DNA of 10,609 nucleotides from Verrucomicrobia bacterium TMED44 (GTDB lineage: Bacteria; Verrucomicrobiota; Verrucomicrobiia; Opitutales; Seribacteraceae): the NCBI GenBank assembly GCA_002168015.1, contig NHCX01000023.1, positions 1 to 10,609 on the forward strand, written 5' to 3'. Below the pieces are notes generated by a model, which saw only the letters and a list, made by a program, of their open reading frames with translations, ran no database searches and was not told where the DNA came from. Position 1 is the stretch's first letter; the number at the start of each line of letters is the position of its first letter. This document shows, piece after piece, positions 6,771 through 10,609 of the stretch. The position numbers and the translations under genes were made by a program.

Positions 6771-7854
6771 TGCACCATTTATTGATTGTTTGATATAAAG
6801 CATTCATTTGTCTTTCGGTACCTATACTGATTCTTATTTTGGACTCGGTCAAACGATGATTATGAAAATATCGAACATGAATATTATTTTTCTCAAGATA
6901 ATTAAATAGGGACGAGGCGGATTTCTTACCAACTTGACCCGTTGCATTAATGGGTTCTGTTAGAATAAAATTTGCATGACTTTCAATTGTGCGCCACCCC
7001 AATTGAGTAAAAAAAGTGTAGGCTTTTTCCCGTTCTTCCAGGATTTTCCTACGACAATCTTCAAAATAATGAACATCGGATAAGGCCGCAAAGGCGGCAG
7101 CCTGCGACATACGATCTAGATTGTATACCTCCCGAACACTATCGAGTATAGAAATAATTTCGGGAGATGAAATAGCGAAGCCCACTCTAGACCCAGCGAG
7201 TGAATATGATTTTGAAAGGGTCCGAGTAATAACCAAATTATTAGCCTTATCTAAAAGTGGAATAGAATTTTCAATGGAAAAATCCGCATACGCTTCATCA
7301 ACCACCAAAATCGCATTGATTTCGGATGCTATAGAAAAAACACTTTCCTGGTCAAAATACCTCCCACTAGGTGCATGCGGGTTGGTAAGGAAAAATAAAT
7401 TTACCCCACTTTTAGTAATTTCTTCTACGGGTAGCTTAAATTCATCGTTAAGAAATTCAACTTTACTTACCTTACTTCTTTGAAGGGAGGTGAGGGTGGG
7501 GTATAGAGAATAACTAGGTTCAAGCATACCAACCATTCGGTTGGTATCGGCAAAAGCCCGAACGCAAAGATTTAAAAGATCATCCGAGCCATTACCGATA
7601 ATTACCTGCTCTTCACTAAGACTGTGTTTAGAGGCTATCAAATCTCTTAACTTTTGAGAATATGGTTCAGGATATAAATGCAGGTTGCTAATTTCATTCT
7701 GAACAGCATCAGATACGGTGGGGCTGGGAGGAAAAGGATTCTCATTTGTATTAAGTTTAATTAAATCCTTGTGATTTGCAGGCTGATACCCAGGCGAATA
7801 AGCACATCGCGAAAGTATATATGGAGGTACAAACCTCGTCACATCTTTAATCAT
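6757..7854 (-). CDS. hisC: Histidinol-phosphate aminotransferase
   Basis: A PLP-dependent fold-type I enzyme that transfers an amino group from glutamate to imidazole acetol phosphate, giving L-histidinol phosphate. The 365 residues show [12 protein letters not shown] near the N-terminus, [18 protein letters not shown] (88-94), N158 in [10 protein letters not shown]186 and Y189 in VDEAYADF, the PLP lysine K215 in [15 protein letters not shown] with R223, and the carboxylate-binding R341 in RISIGT. Nothing is missing. Its ATG overlaps the hisD stop (ATGATTAA, 8 nt), so the two are probably translationally coupled. HisC and aromatic aminotransferases are similar, but the his context on both sides settles the assignment. 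Confidence 0.95.
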   Translation of the reverse strand: MIKDVTRFVPPYILSRCAYSPGYQPANHKDLIKLNTNENPFPPSPTVSDAVQNEISNLHLYPEPYSQKLRDLIASKHSLSEEQVIIGNGSDDLLNLCVRAFADTNRMVGMLEPSYSLYPTLTSLQRSKVSKVEFLNDEFKLPVEEITKSGVNLFFLTNPHAPSGRYFDQESVFSIASEINAILVVDEAYADFSIENSIPLLDKANNLVITRTLSKSYSLAGSRVGFAISSPEIISILDSVREVYNLDRMSQAAAFAALSDVHYFEDCRRKILEEREKAYTFFTQLGWRTIESHANFILTEPINATGQVGKKSASSLFNYLEKNNIHVRYFHNHRLTESKIRISIGTERQMNALYQTINKWCNEES

Positions 7855-9169
7855 CCTGCTGAGTCCTATTCAAACGAATAGCAACCGAATTGCCATGCCC
7901 ATCGAGGCGTTCCATCTTAGAAAAAACCATTGCAGACGATTTTGCCCTTTCTACGCTTTGTCTATCATACTGAATAATACTTGTACGACGAAAGAAGTCT
8001 TCAATTCGTAAACCAGATGAAAATCTTGAAGATCTCCCTGTAGGAAGAACATGACTGGGGCCTGCGACAAAATCTCCAAGTGCGGTGGCGGAATAATGAC
8101 CCAAAAGAAGTGCACCTGCTGTAGTTATATTCTTTTGTAAAAAAGAAATACTTTCCCGATCTACCTGTAATTCCAAGTGTTCGGGTGCTATGAAATTAGC
8201 CACTTCCGCCACTTTATTTAAATCATTCGTATGAACGGCAAAAAAGCCCACATTAAAAATTTCCAATATCGCTTGCTCATGGCTTAGGCCATGTAGCTGC
8301 TCTTGAATTTCAGACTCAATCAAATCAAAAGAATCTTCATTCGTAAATATTAAATAAATCTTTTCTTTTCCTGAACCATGTTCAGCTTGTGCAATTAAAG
8401 CCGCAGCCGTAAATGCAGGATTTGCCGTGTTATCCGCGATTACCATTACCTCGCTAGGTCCAGGCAATAAATCGATTCCGGCTATGCCAAAAACCTGCCT
8501 TTTTGCTTCATTTACAAAGGCGTTTCCAGGGCCATAAATTTTATCAACTGGAGATATTGTTTCGGTCCCATAAGCAAGTGCACCAATCGCTTGGGCTCCA
8601 CCAACTTTATAAACCTCTTTTATTCCTAATATATGTAATGCAGCCAGAAGTTCTGGTGTAATCGAACCATCCTTGTTGGGGGGGGTAGTAACTGCAATCT
8701 CACTAACCCCAGCAACTTTCGCTAGTGCTGCCGTCATAATAACAGTAGAAACTAAAGGAACATTTCCTCCTGGCACATAGAGGCCAACTCTTTTTATTGG
8801 GTAATAACTTTCTCCAATCGTAGCTCCATGAAGATTTTTACTCGTCCAATCTTTAGGTAAGTTTTGTTGATGAAAAATAGACACATTTTCTACAGCTTCA
8901 TTGATTGCCTGTTTTTGCTCATTCAATAAAGAGTTGGCAGCAGTTTCCATTTCTGACAAGGAAACCTGCAGATCCGACTTGCTTAACTCTACCTTGTCAT
9001 AAAGTAGCGTTCTAGCGATAAGAGCCTGATCGGCATTTTCTTTTACATCCTTAAGGATATCGGAAACGATTTTAACAACCCCAATGTCCGCACTAGATGA
9101 TCTCGCAAACTGCTCAATATCAACAAATAAATTGGGAGAAAATTTTTGGTAACTTAGGTTTAATATCAC
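7847..9169 (-). CDS. hisD: Histidinol dehydrogenase
   Basis: A zinc-dependent, NAD-linked enzyme carrying out the last two oxidations, L-histidinol to L-histidine. Its 440 residues match the family length. Visible are YVPGG (131-135), VGGAQAIGALAYGT (189-202), KIYGPGN (210-216), GPSEVMVIAD (237-246), zinc ligands Q261 and H264 in AQAEHGS, the acid-base pair E330-H331 in APEHLEL, D366 in ALGDFVAGPSH and H425 in LDGHGNS. The start is a GTG at 9169, nine bases after the guaA stop. The bases AAGGTGA around it resemble a Shine-Dalgarno core overlapping the start. There is no better start nearby, because the next Met is past residue 70. Confidence 0.97.
   Translation of the reverse strand: MILNLSYQKFSPNLFVDIEQFARSSSADIGVVKIVSDILKDVKENADQALIARTLLYDKVELSKSDLQVSLSEMETAANSLLNEQKQAINEAVENVSIFHQQNLPKDWTSKNLHGATIGESYYPIKRVGLYVPGGNVPLVSTVIMTAALAKVAGVSEIAVTTPPNKDGSITPELLAALHILGIKEVYKVGGAQAIGALAYGTETISPVDKIYGPGNAFVNEAKRQVFGIAGIDLLPGPSEVMVIADNTANPAFTAAALIAQAEHGSGKEKIYLIFTNEDSFDLIESEIQEQLHGLSHEQAILEIFNVGFFAVHTNDLNKVAEVANFIAPEHLELQVDRESISFLQKNITTAGALLLGHYSATALGDFVAGPSHVLPTGRSSRFSSGLRIEDFFRRTSIIQYDRQSVERAKSSAMVFSKMERLDGHGNSVAIRLNRTQQDD
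8678..8685. repeat. Homopolymeric G8 tract (C8 in the coding strand) inside hisD
   Basis: Eight consecutive G on the plus strand read ACC CCC CCC in the coding strand and encode T162-P163-P164 of hisD. The frame is intact. This is the second C8 run in a conserved gene of an otherwise AT-rich window. Confidence 0.9.
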
Positions 9170-9178
9170 CTTATAACA

Positions 9179-10609
9179 TTACTCCCATTCAATAGTACTG
9201 GGTGGCTTGGAGCTTATATCATATACTACTCTATTCGCCCCTTTTACCTCATTAATAATACGATTTGAAATCTTTCTAAGAAAAGAGTCTGGTAATTGAG
9301 CCCAATCTGCAGTCATTGCATCTGAACTCGTAACAGCTCGAAGACAAATAACATTTTCATAGGTGCGCTCATCTCCCATAACCCCAACGCTCCTTACAGG
9401 CAAAAATACGCAAAATGCCTGCCATAATTTGTGGTAGAGCTTCCCTTTTATTAACTCTTCAATAAAGATGTGGTCTGCTTCTCGAAGAATCTTGAGCTTG
9501 TAACTAGAAAGATCTCCCACAACTCGCACTCCCAACCCAGGACCTGGAAAAGGGTGCCTCATTAAAACGGACTCTGGTAAATCAAGTTCACGGCCTAAAT
9601 TCCTCACTTCGTCTTTGAATAACTCCCTCAATGGCTCAAGAAGTTTTAATTTCATATTTTTGGGCAGCCCACCAACATTATGGTGACTCTTAATTAAAGC
9701 AGCGGGATTCCCTCCTACTGGAACACTCTCAATTACATCAGGATATAAAGTGCCCTGTGCAAGATAATCCACTTTCCCTAATTTTGAAACCTCCTGATCA
9801 AACACTTGGATAAAAGTTCTTCCGATTATTTTTCTTTTCTTCTCTGGGTCTTTTACTCCCTTAAGTTTTTTTAAAAACAGGCCACCTGCTTTTACAACTT
9901 GGAGTCTTCCCGGAATATGACTCTTGAATAGGGTTTTTACCTGTTCCCTCTCGTTTAACCGTAAAAGACCATTATCAACAAAAATACAGGTCAATTGGTC
10001 TCCAATCGCTTTATGTATGAGTCCAGCCGCAACGGATGAATCTACACCCCCACTTAAGCCTAAAATTACTTTACTGTCTCCAACTTTTTCTTGAATTTTA
10101 CTTACAGACTCTCGTAAAAAGTCACCCATTCCCCAATCTCCTTTACATCCGCAAATCCTCTTGAGAAAATTCAAAATAATCTCACTACCCATTTCTGAAT
10201 GTTCAACTTCTGGATGAAATTGTAGTCCATAAAATCTTCTCTCGGGATCTTCTATGGCAGCGAAAGAAGAGTTCTCTGTTTTCGCCAAGACTCTAAAACC
10301 CTTGGGTAATTTTGATACAGCATCTCCGTGAGAATTCCATACGGATAGTTTTGAGGGTAATCCATGAAATAGGGCACCTTTGCGTTTAATTTCTAAACTC
10401 CCTCTTCCATACTCTCTACGATCACTTGTCTTAACTTCACCGCCAAGCATTTTACCCATCAACTGTAGACCATAACAAATGCCTAATACAGGAATGTTTA
10501 ACTTGAAAATCTGGGCATGAGGTTTGGGGGAATTACGAGAAAAAACGCTAGCAGGTCCACCGGATAGAATTATACCAACTGGATTTACTTTTTTGATTTC
10601 AGAAAGTTT
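9179..10609 (-). CDS. guaA: GMP synthase (glutamine-hydrolysing), partial at 5' end
   Basis: Converts XMP to GMP with ATP and glutamine in purine synthesis. The reading frame is open to the window edge, giving 476 visible residues; roughly 40 N-terminal residues lie beyond 10609. The class I amidotransferase domain contains [10 protein letters not shown], the nucleophile Cys in [10 protein letters not shown] (codon 10475-10477), and His and Glu in [10 protein letters not shown]. The ATP-pyrophosphatase domain has the PP-loop [12 protein letters not shown] and later [11 protein letters not shown]. The C-terminal dimerisation domain has [13 protein letters not shown] and ends KPPSTIEWE. The TTG at 10462 and ATG at 10459 are internal codons, not starts. 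hisD follows after 9 nt, so guaA probably heads or belongs to the his transcript. Confidence 0.97.
   Translation of the reverse strand, partial: KLSEIKKVNPVGIILSGGPASVFSRNSPKPHAQIFKLNIPVLGICYGLQLMGKMLGGEVKTSDRREYGRGSLEIKRKGALFHGLPSKLSVWNSHGDAVSKLPKGFRVLAKTENSSFAAIEDPERRFYGLQFHPEVEHSEMGSEIILNFLKRICGCKGDWGMGDFLRESVSKIQEKVGDSKVILGLSGGVDSSVAAGLIHKAIGDQLTCIFVDNGLLRLNEREQVKTLFKSHIPGRLQVVKAGGLFLKKLKGVKDPEKKRKIIGRTFIQVFDQEVSKLGKVDYLAQGTLYPDVIESVPVGGNPAALIKSHHNVGGLPKNMKLKLLEPLRELFKDEVRNLGRELDLPESVLMRHPFPGPGLGVRVVGDLSSYKLKILREADHIFIEELIKGKLYHKLWQAFCVFLPVRSVGVMGDERTYENVICLRAVTSSDAMTADWAQLPDSFLRKISNRIINEVKGANRVVYDISSKPPSTIEWE

Noticed and set aside
7121..7483. A 120-codon open frame on the plus strand inside hisC
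   Set aside because: It is antisense to conserved hisC motifs, including the PLP-lysine region, and has no family resemblance or ribosome binding site.
10457..10462. TTG/ATG near 10460 as the start of a short GMP synthase
   Set aside because: The frame stays open to the window edge and encodes the amidotransferase nucleophile motif GICYGLQ upstream, so the gene is cut by the window, not truncated.

Overview
This window looks like an ordinary chromosomal stretch of a free-living, AT-rich Gram-negative-type bacterium (about 40% GC by eye). It has tightly packed genes, short overlaps and no mobile elements. A separate single-domain CoaB, an NtrB/NtrC-like pair, a monofunctional HisB and mostly weak Shine-Dalgarno sites make me suspect the Verrucomicrobiota (Opitutae-like). 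That is an impression from protein style, not a demonstrated placement.

Layout, left to right. Positions 1-79 hold no gene but include a good promoter for a tRNA-Asn(GUU) at 80-154, which has an encoded CCA. Tail to tail with it is a minus-strand operon. Read in its own direction this is coaB (3372-2734), a soluble PAS-containing sensor histidine kinase (2743-1532) and a sigma-54-type response regulator (1532-165), joined by 10-nt and 1-nt overlaps. A divergent plus-strand gene (3409-4197) encodes a polytopic membrane protein that I cannot assign a function. It shares a gap of only 36 bp with coaB and ends 6 bp from the end of gltA.

The right part is a second minus-strand run: guaA (partial, 5' end beyond 10609), hisD, hisC, hisB, hisH and gltA. 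Gaps are 9 nt or less, or genes overlap, up to hisB; then come gaps of 24 nt and 44 nt. HisB, HisC, HisD and the HisH amidotransferase cover four histidine-pathway proteins. HisF, the obligate partner of HisH, is not in the window, and neither are hisG, hisI/E or hisA. GuaA makes GMP in the purine pathway, which histidine synthesis feeds through its by-product AICAR, so the linkage makes metabolic sense. Citrate synthase closes the run.

All recognised enzymes keep their catalytic residues, and there is no frameshift or pseudogene. I found no evidence of a novel system. The points most worth a second look are the coaB/two-component operon, the unassigned membrane protein, two C8 tracts inside conserved genes, the near absence of Shine-Dalgarno sites, and the C-rich leader of gltA.
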